Shown here: piece by piece, positions 1 through 12,400 of the stretch
Position numbering within the stretch: position 1 is the first letter of the stretch
Layout: the number at the start of each line of letters is the position of its first letter
Assembly: GCF_932526225.1 (NCBI RefSeq)
Contig: NC_064044.1
Span: forward strand, 5,296,747 to 5,360,746
Length of the DNA stretch: 64,000 nt
Origin: Nematostella vectensis
Lineage: Eukaryota; Cnidaria; Anthozoa; Actiniaria; Edwardsiidae
Reading direction: 5' to 3'
The notes under the pieces: model-generated
Seen by the model: the letters and a program-made list of their open reading frames with translations, nothing else
Told to the model about the DNA's origin: nothing
The model's database searches: none
Position numbers and translations under genes: made by a program

Positions 1-1028
1 TAAGAAACGACAAAGTCTGATTGGTCGAGAATGATGGCATTGTATTCTAAGCTGTCACGCTAAATACCTCCATTCTGATTGGCTCAAGATGCGCTCCAGC
101 TCGCCGTAGCCTATCGACCGTTAGCTCCGTCTCCTAATTCTATCCCCCCCCCCCCCCCCCCCCCCCCGCCGGTAGGTTCGACAACAAATGTTGCAAACCC
201 GGGAATAAACACCTGACCTATCAAACCTATAGAATCCAGGCGTAGTAGCTATGGGCGCACGGGGCTCTTATTTAACATAGGATACTTATTTAAAACACAG
301 GACATTTTTCTCAGGTTGCGGGGGAGGGGAGGGATGGTCTGAATCCCCTCTAATCCTGTCATCCTCTCTGGTCACCCTTCTCGTAGCTGTTTACACCTAA
401 AAAAGCTATTTCATTGAAGTTGTAAAGTTCTAAAATGGCCCCCTTTTGTGTTTGTATAACCTTTATTAATAATAGAAAACAAGTAATTGTTTTGCTTTAA
501 TTAAAAGTACAAGAGCGGCTTTATCAAAATTAATGGCACTACGATACACTCTTTGTTTTAATAAGAATTTTCAGTTGAGGCTGGGCTGAATATGTTCTTA
601 ACGATGTTCTTAACTTTCACTGTATGTGAAAATACAATACCCTATTAATTATTAGGAAGTGAATTGCACAAATTATCAATAGCAATAATATTAAAGGGTG
701 TTATTATGAACACAATTCGATTTTGCATTTTAGAACACATCACACGAACAAAACTTAACATTTTCTGCTGCTATCTCAGCCTCGACTTGTCCTTAGCATG
801 TTCATAAAATTTGCTGAAATCTCAGCAGGACGTTCTTATAAAAAAAGGTGTTATAAAAAATGGTGTATTTGAACAAAATATTACAACACACGCTGTGGTT
901 TCATCCATCAGGTCACCCGCCATCTATATATATCTTAATTGCCTGGGCGGATTAAAGCGTAAATGAGTTGCGGAAATTTGGCTTTAAGCTGTTTGTTTAC
1001 AAAATTGTTTATCTACATCATTTTCTAC
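1..1028. other. Intergenic, downstream of gene A
   Basis: No supported gene. It contains a homopolymeric C tract at about 146-168 and otherwise AT-rich unique-looking sequence. A short ORF at 963-1205 is an accident of the small inverted-repeat element that it overlaps. Confidence 0.6.
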
Positions 1029-1031
1029 TTA

Positions 1032-1211
1032 AGGTTCTCACTAGGACGTAAGCGTAAGCGTAAGCACAAACGGAAGCGCAAGACAAGTGTGAATTGGTCA
1101 AACATAAGCGCAAGCGCAAGAAAATCACGCATAGTTCTTTTGAGCTTATGCTCTAGTGAGAATCGGAAAACTACGTGTGTTCCGCTTGCGCTTACGTCCA
1201 AGTGAGAACCT
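1032..1211. mobile_element. MITE with TTA target duplication (PIF/Harbinger-like)
   Basis: The element begins AGGTTCTCACTAGGACGTAA and ends with the near-perfect reverse complement (TTACGTCCAAGTGAGAACCT). It is flanked on both sides by TTA (1029-1031 and 1212-1214), the 3-bp duplication typical of PIF/Harbinger insertions. The interior is a run of GTAAGC/GCGCAAG motifs with no coding capacity. The superfamily assignment rests on the 3-bp duplication only. Confidence 0.7.
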
Positions 1212-1241
1212 TTACAAAAATACTTGTTAGTGAGGCTGGCT

Positions 1242-4200
1242 TTACTTGAGCCAAGTAGCGACGAGGTAAATCAACACAAATGCGAGGCTCCACTTGAGAC
1301 AGGCAGCACAACTTGGTGAAGGCGCTTTAGTAGTAGGTGGTACATATGCTCGATCAACAGTAAACGATGGGTCAAAGATCACCGTCTTTGTGAACCTGGG
1401 CAAGCGCACTTTAAAACACGTTTTGCCTGCCTTGATGTCGACTGTTGGTGCAGTAATTTTTTTGTCCATGTCGTCATTCTTAACCTTTAGTTTTCAGAAA
1501 GAGAGATTGTTCATTGGAACATCAGGTATTTGAGGGGGGAGGGATGAGCAAAGTCTTAGCAAGGTCACGTGACGGTTTTGTGGTGCTTATACAGGCCCGT
1601 ACCCAGTTTTTTTCTTGGGGGGGGGGGGGGGGGGTGCGAAATGCGAAAACGTGGAACTATTTTTTTCCCGGGGTGTGGTGGGAGGGAGGTCTTCTGATAA
1701 AAATCTAAAAATATAACCACTCCCGGAAGAACAAAAAGGGATTTTTTTTACGCCATTGCAGTATCTCTACCGGACGTTTATTCTCGGATTTGGCAACAAA
1801 AATGTTTGATTTATGACATACCAGAGTGATCTAGAATGCTTTTTTTTGTTTAATTCGCTTATGCTTTATAGTTTTGTCTACAAATAGCTCGTCTATTTCA
1901 AAACCAGAAATTGAATTTCCGCTGTTGTTGGGGGAGTGCGAATGCACCCCTTGCCCAGGGTACGGGCCTACTTATGATTATGATGATGACGGCGATTATG
2001 ATAGACTCAGTGCTACTAGGGCATGGCTCCAAGACCGGATTGGGGGTGGGTTTTAACTCATAAAAGTTCGTGATTATTTTACCTTCGTAACGATTTTGGA
2101 ATTTTGGAACAGACACTATGAAGACAAAGAAAAAAGGCAGCCCAAGGGGGGGGGGGGGGGGTTAGCCCCCCCCCCCCACTACTGCGTTGTTCTTGATTAA
2201 GTTCCCTAATAGTGATGTAAATAGGATGTTTAGGAGATGTATTGGCTGCTTACCCAGTAAGGAATGTCCATCATGATATTTCCAAAGTTGTATCGCGTCG
2301 CCTTGTTCTTCCCTTTGGGTCCTTTCTCTCCAGCCGGGTAATTAACCAACGTACCGCTAGTAGCGGCTTGAATACAAAATGTTGTGTCGAGGTAGCTTCC
2401 TGTCTGTATTTTTCCTTCTTTATCCGGGCAAGCTTCCTGGTATCCACAGAAACCCCAGTCTTCCACCTAAACGAAATTGCGTATTATTTTGAATCTTCGA
2501 GTTTTTGGTATTCCAAAAATGGCATTAGTACGAGGTACATTCTTCGTAATTGCGTTATGCTTGTTTGTACAAATCTAAGCGTCTTATACTTTCTTCATTT
2601 TAGAATGCAGCGGATTCTCTGTATGATCGTGAAATTGGGTGAAATTCAGGTTTGACGTTCTCATAGAAAAAGAGTGTTTCACATTTTTCCGTCTGCATAC
2701 TGTCATCCTATTTGCTCCATTTCCCATTTTCCGCTGATTTGTTCATAAGAAAATCAAAGTTGTTTGTTTGTTTGTAAACACAACCAACTCGTGAATAAAA
2801 TCCCGTTATCGCACTTTTTATGAAGTAAACTATAATAATAATGATAATAATCATAATAATGATAGATAATTATAGAAGTAATGGTATTGCTTACTCTGAA
2901 ATTAAGCTTAACAGTTCCTTTTTCCACCACCACCTCTTCGTCTCCCCAAATAAAGGAACCATTCTCCTTAAAAATGTAGATTTGGAGAACGAGTGTCGTT
3001 GTTCGATTCTTCATTTCGATTTTAAATGTCAGATTAAAGCAGATTGCACTTATGTTCTGTTGACAAGAATATAAAAAACCATTGTACTTTTTAGCAAACA
3101 AGACAGGGTAATAAAACAATGCATCATGTCAGCAATAAGCAATTCCACCAGTGTACTCTTCCGTCGGCAGGGCCGTAGCAGGCCTCGAAATATTGGGGGG
3201 GGGGGGGGGGGGGCACAACAGGTACACATATTCAGGCTCGTACCAAGGATTATTATTATTTTTTTTTTTTTGGGGGGGGGGTGCGAAATCCGAAAAAGTG
3301 GACCTAATTTTTTTTTGGGGGGGAGGCCTAATTTTTCCGGGGGGGGGGGGGGGTGAATGAGTTTTACGTATAGGCACACAAACGTACAGGCACACAAACT
3401 TACAGGTACACAAACGTACAGGCACACAAACGTGCATGCACAAAAAACGTACTGGCACACAAACGTACTGGAACACAAACGTACCGGCGTACAGACGAAC
3501 AAGAAATTCGAAGCTTTATCAGTGAAGAAAACCCTTAAAAAAAATTTGAAACAGATTTTTTAGCTTACCTGGAATAGCACATCAGTTTGGTCGCCAATCT
3601 TGAACAATGTCTCGTTAAAAAAGTTGCGGAGACTGTGTGTCTGTTCCACGACATTGCCAGCGCTGTCGACCTGGTATGAACAGCATCAATTGTTTTAGCA
3701 TTGACTCCATATTTCAGCGCACAGTTGCTTGTATTTTGTTACTAGAAACACATTTTTTTAGCGGAACCAGCGCGGCCGAGCGCGAGGCTCCATAGGTATA
3801 GAAATATGGTATAGACTTGGTGGTCATCGCGCGGGTACCCTGTGTGTCACAATCCATCCATCCATCCAGTCAATCGTGCAAACTCCCAGGCCCCACTCGA
3901 TCTTACGCTGTTGAAAACGCGAACACAACCACTAGGCGACAAACATAATAAAGCGACAAAAAAAAACACTGATGTGAGTTTTTGACGATGATTTGTATTG
4001 AGAATATGACATTTTCTCATTTATTGTTGTGCTTTTATAATGCTCGTTTGTTCGCTTTTTTTTCCCAAAACCTATCGCTCAAACTAAAACACCGTACCAG
4101 CTTTAGTATGAAGTCAAGATGTCATATCAATGTCATTTATCCTTGTTTTGATTGGCTCAAATACCATCTACTTGAATTTTGATTGGCTTGTAATTTTGGC

Positions 4201-7200
4201 ACTTGAATGGCTTTTATTCAACTGACAATCGCCATGAAAATGTTAAATTCGTAAATACTTACTTACAAGTTCTATAACTTCAGTCGTATATTCCTCACGG
4301 TAAGTAAGAATTTAACGACAAAAATACGTAGTAGTCTAGCTACTGTATCAATGACACTAAGCTTGTTCGATTTAGAGCGCGCTCTTAGCCAATCAGAATC
4401 GACATAGTTAACCCCCCATTATGCGCGTCGACCGGTACAGATCGCTGTTCACGCTTACGTATGACTGTTACCTCATTGAGTTCTTCAAAAGTCACCGTGG
4501 ATGTTAAATTGCTGAAGGGAATTTTTGCTTCGGGGTTGATTGTTAATATCCCAGAATCCTCGGCCTTTAGTCCAACACCATTCGATAGTATTATTTTCTG
4601 AGCTGAAACTGTAAATAAAATATTAGTGTAATGACAGGAGCCCTTCATAAGAAGCTTCCACTGATTGATATCTTTGGTTGATATCTTTGATTGATATCTT
4701 TGGTTGATATCTTTGATTGATATCTTTGAGTGATATCTATGAGTGATATCCTTGAGTGAGCCTTTTTACAGACAATGCCGCATCAGGAAAAAATATGCTA
4801 TCTTCTGCTCATCAAGACACTCCGCGAACTCCTGAGATACATATAAGCCCTATTCTGATTGACCGAATTCCATCATAGCCTTTGATTGGCTAATTCACAC
4901 GTGTGGATGAGCCAATCAGAAGTCTCGGCTCAAATTCAGTGAGCCAGCTAAAGAAAGCGAGACGCGACGAACCAGCTACAAATCTTCCGAGCCGCCACTT
5001 TAAAAATGTCCAAGACATGATGTTTTCCTGTGGATAATCCAATCAGAGTCTCTAATAGAATTCGAGCCAGTCAGAACAGGGCTTATATCTCTCGGGAGTT
5101 CGCTGCGGTCTAGAACACGGTTTCGTGATCAAATTTTTTCAACGGATTGTCGAAATCGCTATTGAACTGGTACTTGCTTGAACAAATCGGATATGAATTA
5201 CTTATAATGCTTGAGTGTCTGGCTTTGTCTGAGTATGGATGTATTTATCATAGAGAGACTAATCGCGCATGCTCAAGAATGACGCTTTTCAGACCGCTGG
5301 TCCTCGGCGAGCATGAGTCATCCAGTGGCCATGCTCGTGGATGGTTGAGCGCCCGCAAAGTACGTTGGATCCTCGAGCATGTCCAGTGGCGGACTAAATT
5401 GTTTTGGCTAAACAGCTCATTCAAATCCCCGTTAAAGACTATTTTATTTAAGAGTGATTTTCGCAGTTTTTTTCGCAGTGATTTTCGCAGTTCAACCTTC
5501 AATAAAAGTCCTTGTTTCATCAGATAATGCTAAATTGACTACTCTTTGAAGTCAAACTTCAAAGTTTTAGACTAGTTTAGACGAGGCAATATTTCTAATT
5601 AAAAAAAAAAACTCGAATAACGCGATGTTGTTTTTTGCAAATACACAGCAATGCTTACAAGAACAAATTTTCTATAGTCAATTCGAGAGTATTTATAAAG
5701 ATAAATTTTATAAAGAGAAAATCTATAAAAAATACCCCTCTTTGAAAGAGGACACAATTCATCTTCTTAACTACTCGCTGCAGCGGCATGGTCAAACTGC
5801 GTTTCTGAGGAATTGGAATTTACTCTTACAGGTTGACATACGATCCTATCCTTTACATATCGCCCTAATGCAGATGCAGTGTGTATCTCGGGGCAAGTGT
5901 CTAAAAGAATACATATACGTAATTAATATCTAGACGGAGGGAATGTTTCTATGCAAATTTTGCCAGTTTGCACTTGCTGTTGTGCACTGGGCGTAACTAA
6001 GTGCTTTGTTGTCAATTTATACTTTTCTTTTGTTCTCTCTTTTCTAATCAAAAACTGGAAAAATATTCACTTGATAGCCATAATTATGCTGTTACTCTAT
6101 TATAGTGTTTTCTGTATTTTTTTTAACAGAAAATGGCATATTGTTTATACCAAATTATACATAGAAGGCAAGAGGGATTGTGCAATTGTTTATATTGTTT
6201 AAGTGTGTGCGTCTCTAGGTGAATACCTTTGTATATAACTTCCTGTTATAGCTTTGTATTAAAACGAAACAATACTGTAAAATATGAGAATAAAATCAAA
6301 CAGGCTTAACAATTTTTTTCTACAAATGTCTTTTAAAAACTGTGGCCTAAAATTTGTTGCTTTTTAGACTTTTATTGACAGCCAGGTACTTGTAAGAGTC
6401 TACTTTAGCTATTCAATATTATACTGTCTGCGAAATCAAGATGTTTGTCTAGATTTCAATGTGTTTTGATGCATTTTTTAATCTGCAAATGAAAACATAT
6501 TTCTTGCGGCGAGCATTAATCGAAAATAAAATGGAAAGAAGCCAAGTGTTGAAAGCCTAAGAAAGATAGTTCACAGTAGATAAAATGCTGTGTCATACCC
6601 ACACGAACACATTATCATTGGCTTTGATATAATATGATGATGATAAAAAAAAGATGTAATGATTTGGCTTCATCGAACGGCTCAATATATATATATTTTT
6701 TTTACACTGTATTTGATGACGATTCTCCAACCCTGATAGGCGCTCAAAACCAAGTCACCCAAAGCATCCATCTCTTTCGGTTCATTCACTAGCGTGGATT
6801 TAGATACTCTCAATAAAACAACATTGGTAAAGCAATATACTTATTAAATCGTGGGTGGTGGATTTTAGAGCTTCCTTTCAGATACAGGGCCGTAGCAGGC
6901 CTCGAAATATTGGGGGGGGGGACAATACAGAAACACCAAAAACATATTGGGGGGCACAGCCACGGCCCTACTGGTCATTTTCTTATGATTTTTCAAAATA
7001 TTGGGGGGGGGGGGGGGCACGTGCCACCACAAAGATGGCTTATGACTGAGACAATATGGTCAAGAGCAGAGAGCTCAGCACAAATGTTGCAAATAGTTGT
7101 TAATCATGAGGGAGCAAAGTCGCTCGGTTTGCAAAAGTCCTGTACAATGACATTGGAAAGAATGAATGTGCGAAAATGAGAAACAAACTTCGTTAGAACC

Positions 7201-7298
7201 CACAGCAGCTTTAAACATACAACTCTCATAATAACTCTGTTTTTTTTCTTACGTGAGCTAATGGCTGCTATAAGAACGAAAATCGCAATTCGTGCCAT
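1242..7298 (-). CDS. Gene A: secreted, probably GPI-anchored SAARP/CARP-core-like protein
   Basis: Six exons on the minus strand: 7253-7298, 4472-4608, 3569-3670, 2895-3056, 2254-2466, 1242-1484 (phases 1,0,0,0,0; 903 nt, 300 aa). All junctions are GT-AG and join in frame. Residues 1-15 (MARIAIFVLIAAISS) are a signal peptide. Exon 4 (residues 96-149) has YIFKENGSFIWGDEE; exon 5 (150-220) has WGFCG, SYLD and EKGPKGK; exon 6 (221-300) has GKTCF, RLPRF and VIFDPS, then a hydrophobic tail (LKWSLAFVLIYLVATWLK) after a small-residue stretch, as in GPI-anchored precursors. Cysteines near 156, 162, 180 and 243 are shared with B and C. Exon 2 is the most divergent of the family and lacks the GKSGK motif. 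The link to coral skeletal acid-rich proteins is from memory of that family's non-acidic core; no acidic domain is present. Function is unknown; a cell-surface or matrix role is inferred. Confidence 0.82.
1592..1969. mobile_element. Poly-G MITE in intron 5 of gene A
   Basis: Terminal inverted repeats AGGCCCGTACCC (1592) and GGGTACGGGCCT (ending 1969) bound a 378-bp element with a long G tract just inside the left end. Related partial copies with the same 'TTTTGTCTACAAATAGC' stretch occur at about 23.10-23.27 kb and 48.17-48.32 kb. Confidence 0.65.
3165..3360. repeat. Poly-G dispersed repeat fragment
   Basis: Contains GGCCGTAGCAGGCCTCGAAA followed by TATT and long G tracts (3195-3213, 3272-3281, 3340-3353). 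The same lead sequence is found at 6889-6910. It lies in intron 3 of gene A. ORFs over it read poly-Gly or poly-Pro and are not coding. Confidence 0.6.
3362..3492. repeat. 16-bp tandem repeat
   Basis: About eight imperfect head-to-tail copies of a 16-bp unit of the form AGGCACACAAACGTAC, in intron 3 of gene A. The Val/Cys-rich ORFs across it follow from the repeat. Confidence 0.75.
4665..4760. repeat. 13-bp tandem repeat
   Basis: About seven copies of TTGATATCTTTGR, degenerating at the right end to GAGTGATATC. It lies in intron 1 of gene A, about 60 bp upstream of exon 2 in gene orientation. Confidence 0.75.
4769..5928. other. Intron 1 of gene A, distal part
   Basis: No gene is supported. 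Two short inverted stretches near 4835-4880 and 5045-5100 (ATATAAGCCCTATTCTGATT and its inverse CAGAACAGGGCTTATAT) suggest an old inverted-repeat element of about 270 bp. ORFs here have no recognisable content. Confidence 0.45.
6886..7020. mobile_element. Poly-G element inside intron 1 of gene A
   Basis: Begins GGGCCGTAGCAGGCCTCGAA, has G tracts at 6913-6921 and 7003-7017, and is absent from the otherwise matching segment upstream of gene B. That makes it a recent insertion by comparison of the two paralogues. Confidence 0.6.
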
Positions 7299-7387
7299 CT
7301 TGAGCGAATCCTTCGTGGCGTCCTGCTAAGAGACCTCGGATCCGGGTGAATAAACCAAAGACTAGATTTCATTTTTTAATATGATTA

Positions 7388-7414
7388 ATGTGACCAATAT
7401 TGACGATAACCAAT
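7388..7414 (-). promoter_or_regulatory. Paired CCAAT-box module of gene A
   Basis: On the gene strand this reads ATTGGTT, a 10-bp spacer, then TTGGTCACAT, ending about 90 bp before the ATG at 7298. The same two blocks with the same 10-bp spacer precede gene B, and with a 4-bp spacer precede gene C. ATTGG is the inverted CCAAT box recognised by NF-Y. The regulatory role is inferred from position and conservation. Confidence 0.5.
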
Positions 7415-7420
7415 GGGAGC

Positions 7421-8389
7421 CTAGTACGCCCAAGAATGTCCCAAAAAGTGATCAAAACGTGAAATAAAAAGAAGCTATATCAATAACCGATATTCCTTGG
7501 CTTTTATTGATCGGATAAAAGAAAATAAAAACGTTTTACTCCATTGTTTTCCCTGCTTTTCAAACACTGCGGTCGCCTAGCCCTCCCGACGTGGGTCACG
7601 ATCGATATGTTAATTACAAACAGTAAATACAAGCCCTCAAAATTTTATTTATTTTATTTTACTAGCTTTGCTATTAAACATGAGAATTACAAATTTACAC
7701 GAAAAATAGCAGGGACACCGCAACAGCCAATTACTGCGGGCCCAGTTACAGTAAAACACACGCAAAGAAAGATCCTATGAAAAAATAAACTACATGCAGC
7801 CCACTATTGGGACATCTAGCGGTCTTGTTTGGTAACAATTAAGGCATATTATTTTAAAAAAGCGAGGATTGTCCGGATTGTTATTGGTTCTAAGCGCAAA
7901 TCTTGCAAACAATTTAAGGATAGACAGAACATGAGTTCAATAAGACAGCAGATAGCTTTACATTCCATTGGACGCTTTCTGAGAGGAGGTGGAGTCTACC
8001 CATGTCTACCTGGTAGTGATGCTCTTTGTATTTTGTTAGCGGCCAAAATCTGGCCTCAGGTATTTTTAAGGGGTATCCTAGAAAAAATAGGCTTTTCTCT
8101 TAGAATTGGTATTTTTTTAGAGCTTCTCTTGTATTTTTTAGGGTAGCAATTTTTAGTGTGCAGGTATTTTTAGGTGTATTATTTGAATCTCTCGACGAGC
8201 ATCCCTATCACTTTTACCCTGAGGAACCACCCCCCCCCCATCCCCCAACCCAGAAGCTCCGAAATACACGCTACGATTTCGCCGCTTCACGGTTTATTTG
8301 AAAGGATATAATTTATAGTAAAAGGCATGACGGGAAGAGGTGTCCGCCCCCCTTTGTTTACGTGGACTTGGTCACGTGGCGTTGATTAA
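7421..8389. other. Intergenic between genes A and B
   Basis: Upstream of A and downstream of B. Low-complexity AT-rich stretches and a C tract at 8231-8239 are present; no gene or RNA is supported. Confidence 0.5.
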
Positions 8390-8747
8390 AGGGCATACAA
8401 CGAGCCCCCTATCCCGAAACACGTTAAAATGCCATATTTTGTTGTTTGAATATGTACTGAGGCCGAAAATGTCAATTTTATTTAAAAGTTGCTTGAATTT
8501 TTTTTCCTTTTTCCCAGACAAGAGACCATTCCTTTTTTCCCAGTTAGCATTGGCTACGAATTTCTTTTCCAGCCAGCAGTTTTTGGGCATTCTAGAACAT
8601 GAATAATTGCCCGTATAACCGTTCGGCATCTGCCCCAGCGTCCCAAAGAATATTCCCAGCACAACTAGTTCGACTCCACAAATTTGCCAGCAGAACCATT
8701 AGGGAGGATTTTCTCCCAGCAACCGAGGGGTCTAACATCTTTCCAGC

Positions 8748-8779
<32 letters not shown>

Positions 8780-8826
8780 CGGGCTGCGGAACAGATATTT
8801 TGCGGATATTTTCCGTTTTGTGCCCT
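8390..8826. mobile_element. Dispersed MITE, copy 1
   Basis: Starts GGGCATACAACGAGCCCCCT and ends in TGTGCCC, with CTGGGAAAAA-type motifs and GCCAGCA repeats inside. Two related copies lie at 11.41-11.79 kb and 40.41-40.79 kb; the third ends GGGGGGCTCGTTGTATGCCC, the inverse of this start. This copy also has a poly-A run at 8752-8779. No transposase is encoded. Confidence 0.65.
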
Positions 8827-8949
8827 TGTTGATTGAGAAGCAGAATTTTGACTGAAATACTGAAAATATTCAAACAAACAGCACCAGCAGCTCCATTCTT
8901 CGGCCCTGCGTGTTGAGGTCATGGAGGCCTTAAAGGTAACGAACTGACC

Positions 8950-9117
8950 CAGCCTAGTCCCAGGCGTTCTTATCAGATTTCCTGTAGATGGGATCCCTGT
9001 GGGTGGCAAGAGTTGTGACGTCACAGGAGACCGGGTGAGCTCGTCTCAGCCCCCACGCTGCTTCACGGTTTATCTTCCAGCACAGAAAACCCGGTAAGAA
9101 CGCCTGGTAATAGGCTG
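8950..9117. mobile_element. Short MITE with CRE-like palindrome
   Basis: Terminal inverted repeats of about 25 bp (CAGCCTAGTCCCAGGCGTTC at the left; the inverse GAACGCCTGG then TAATAGGCTG at the right, three mismatches overall). The middle has TTGTGACGTCACAG, containing the palindrome TGACGTCA. A related sequence with the same GTGACGTCAC core is at about 12.29-12.36 kb in intron 3 of gene B. Confidence 0.6.
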
Positions 9118-9427
9118 GAATAGACCCTAACCCTAAACTATGAATCATAACAGCATATTTATTATAATGTTTTTTGACGTACAAAGGTAAATTTCAGAAT
9201 TATCGGCGTTACAAGCTTAAAGACTAAATACTACGACACTTTTCCTACATTGAGCCACTTCAGGTGACATCCGTCTACTCAAAAAGCGTCCAAAACAGAA
9301 AACGAACTAGAAAACACGAGAAGCCCTGGTTACCACTCTGTCACTGTGATGTAACGTTGATTTGCAAAAAGTTGTTTACCTGCTATTTTTTTTTTTGTTT
9401 AATTAGGTCTGTGTTCATCGCTATTTA

Positions 9428-12400
9428 TTACTGGAGCAAAGTGGCGAAAAAAGCCACCAGGAGAAAGGCAACGTTCCACTTCATGGGGTTAGCACCGGCT
9501 TTGGTCGTTGTCGGCATTGGAGTCGCGGTAGGTGAGGTATAGTTTATCGAAACTAAGGGATCGAAGATGACCTTGTCCATAAACTTGGGGAATCGCAAGA
9601 TAAAACACGTCTTGCCTGCAGTTGTAGTCATTTGAGGTTCGGTGATGTTACTCATCATTGTATCTTTCATAATCTGAAACAGAGAACATTTGCTGGTTAA
9701 TATGTAATTTAAAAAAAAAAGACATAAGTGACATTACCACTCAAGGGATGAAATACATCCCCAAATTATAAGTGATATCACCTAGCTAGGGAAGTTGACG
9801 AAGACATTTCCAAACTATAAGTTATGTCACCCCTCTAGGGATGTTGACGAAGACATCTCCAACCTTTAAATGATACCCCCCTCTAGGGATGTCGAGGAAG
9901 ACATTTCCAAACTATAAGTGATATCCCCCTCTAGGGATGTCGAGGAAGACATCTCCAACCTTTAAATGATACCCCCCTCTAGGGATGTCGAGGAAGACAT
10001 TTCCAACCTATAAATGATACCCCCTCTAAGGGATGTTGACGAAGACATCTCCAGCCTCTAAATGATACCCCCTCTAAGGGATATCGAGGAAGACATCTCC
10101 AAACTATAAGTGATATACCCCCTTTAGGGATGTCGAGGAAGACATCTCCAACCTATAAATGATACCCCCTCTAAGGGATATCGAGGAAGACATTTCCAAA
10201 CTATAAGTGATATCCCCCTCTAGGGATGTCGAGGAAGACATCTCCAACCTATAAATGATACCCCCCTCTAGGGATGTCGAGGAAGACATCTCCAACCTAT
10301 AAATGATACCCCCTCTAGGGATATCGAGGAAGACATCTCCAAACTATAAATGATACCCCCCTCTAGGGATATCGAGGAAGACATCTCAAAACTATAAGTG
10401 ATATCCCCCTCTAGGGATGTCGAGGAAGACATCTCCAACCTATAAATGAAATCCCCCTCTAGGGATGTCGAGGAAGACATCTCCAACCTATAAATGATAT
10501 CCCCCTCTGCGGATGTGGAGGAATACATCTCCATCTATAAATGATACCCCCTCTAAGGGATGTCGAGGAGTACATCTCCAAACTATAAGTGATATCCCCC
10601 TCTTAACTATAAGTGATATCCCCCTATAAACTATAAGTGATTTCCTACCCCAATAGGCATGTCGACGAAGGCATCCCCAAACGCGAAGCGTGCGGCCTTC
10701 TTCTTTCCTTTGGGTCCTTTGTCTTGTCCCATGTTCTTCTTCATTCCCTCAGTTTTCCCTTTAAAACATACTGTAGAGTCCAGAAAGAAACCTGTCTCGT
10801 TTTTGCCGCCTTTCTGGCAGACAACTTGCTGCCCGCAGAACTTCCAGTTCTCGATCTAAAATAAATGAAAAGAGGGAATCTTAATAATATAAAAATTAAT
10901 AATAGTTTTGACGGTGATAACGAATATATATATAAGACGATGATGATGGTTCTATTTATGATGTTTATGATGGTGATGACGGTTAAAGTTTTGATGTTGA
11001 TGATTGTTATGGTTATGATGATAATGACAGTTATAGTTGTGATGGTGATAATTGTTATAGTTTTGATGGTGATGACGAGTATAGTTATGATGGTGATGAT
11101 TGTTATATTCATGACGGTAATGATGGTTATAATTATGGTGGTGATGATCGTCAATTATGATAATCATAATAATATCACCTATTATGGAACATATTATAAA
11201 CCTTGATGTTGAACTTGACGGTGCCTGGTTCAACCTCGACTTCCTCGTCACCCCATTCAAATGACCCGTTCTTCTTAAAGATGTAGACTTCAGATGTATA
11301 TATCGCACCCACATCCGGGATATTTGCCATAAATGTGAAATACTTTGCGTCGATTCCCTATAACAAGAAGATGTCTCAGATTTTTTGCGCTATTTAAACA
11401 TTCGGATGGCCTACAAGGGCACACAGCGGATCTGTTCCGAATCCAGTTTTTTTTTCTGGCTGGGAAGATCTTAGACCCCTCGGTTGTTGGGAAAAAGATC
11501 GTCCCGAATGGTTCTGCTTGCAAATTTGCTTAGTCGAACTAGTTGTGCTTGGAATATTTTTGGGCGCTGGAGCGGATGCTTGGGGAAAAAATCGTCCCGA
11601 CTGGTTATACGGACACTTTTTTATGTGCTAAGATGCATAATCATTGCTGGCTGGAAAAAAACGCCTTACCAATGCTGGCCGGGAAAAAAAGGAATGGTCC
11701 CGCCTCCTGGGAAAAGGGAACAGATAATTTTTCCCAGCAAATTTTAAAATGGATATTTTCGGCATCAGAAACCCCCTGGCAGTGACCACCCTCAGTGACA
11801 TTGCTTTTTTACAATACATACACGGCGGTACTTGATGTGGAGCCTAGCTCTGTTTCGTCTTTATTCGTACCAGTATAGCTGGTGAAAGTTTTTTGATTTT
11901 GGGCTAAATAGCTTAATAAACGAAAATATTTAAGGTTATGTCATATCATTTCTTCATAAATGCCTCTAAAGGCCTCGAAATTGTTTGAATTTAGCTTTGA
12001 ACTCTTATGTAGATACCAGGGATTCATTTGATTGTCCGTGGCCAGGCTTGTGAGCATGGCGAAGCCCCAAGGTTTTACGGAAAGATTTTGGAAAAAAGAA
12101 GTCTTTTCAACTAGAAAAAAATGTTGTTACAAAAGAAGATGACCTTTTATTACTTCTTTGGAGCAGACAAACGATCCTAAAATCGGCATTTGTGCAGGTG
12201 CGGCGTCTATTTGAGGGTGCGGAGCTGTGAAGGTTGGGTAACTACACCTTCAGCTAAGACACCTCTAATTGTCGCTGTTTCTTTTGAAATGGCGTTCTTA
12301 CCAAGGTATCTGGTTGGGTTACCTGTGGGTTTAAAGGGTTGTGACGTCACAGCTCCCAAGTCCCTCACGGCCATTAAAAGGAATCCCAAAAAGGGGGCTA

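Larger units (their letters stand above)
5930..7420. repeat. Segmental duplicate: exon 1, promoter and intron 1 start of gene A
   Basis: Matches 18.66-20.13 kb along most of its length, in the same orientation. For example GTTGTGCACTGGGCGTAACT occurs at both loci, and the block ATGAAAACATATTTCTTGCG is shared. The duplicated piece carries the proximal 1.3 kb of intron 1, the signal-peptide exon and the promoter of A and B. Only the A copy carries the poly-G insertion near 6.89-7.04 kb, so that insertion is probably younger than the A/B duplication. Confidence 0.75.

Noticed and set aside
3126-3502. Gly/Pro-rich ORFs on both strands
   Set aside because: They are translations of poly-G tracts and the 16-bp tandem repeat in intron 3 of gene A.
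9119-9137. CCCTAACCCTAAA, telomere-like motif
   Set aside because: Only about two units; no array and no chromosome-end context.
10104-10534. LEMSSSTSLEG-repeat ORFs on the minus strand
   Set aside because: They read the 48-bp minisatellite in a frame different from the exon that it was copied from; they lie within intron 5 of gene B.
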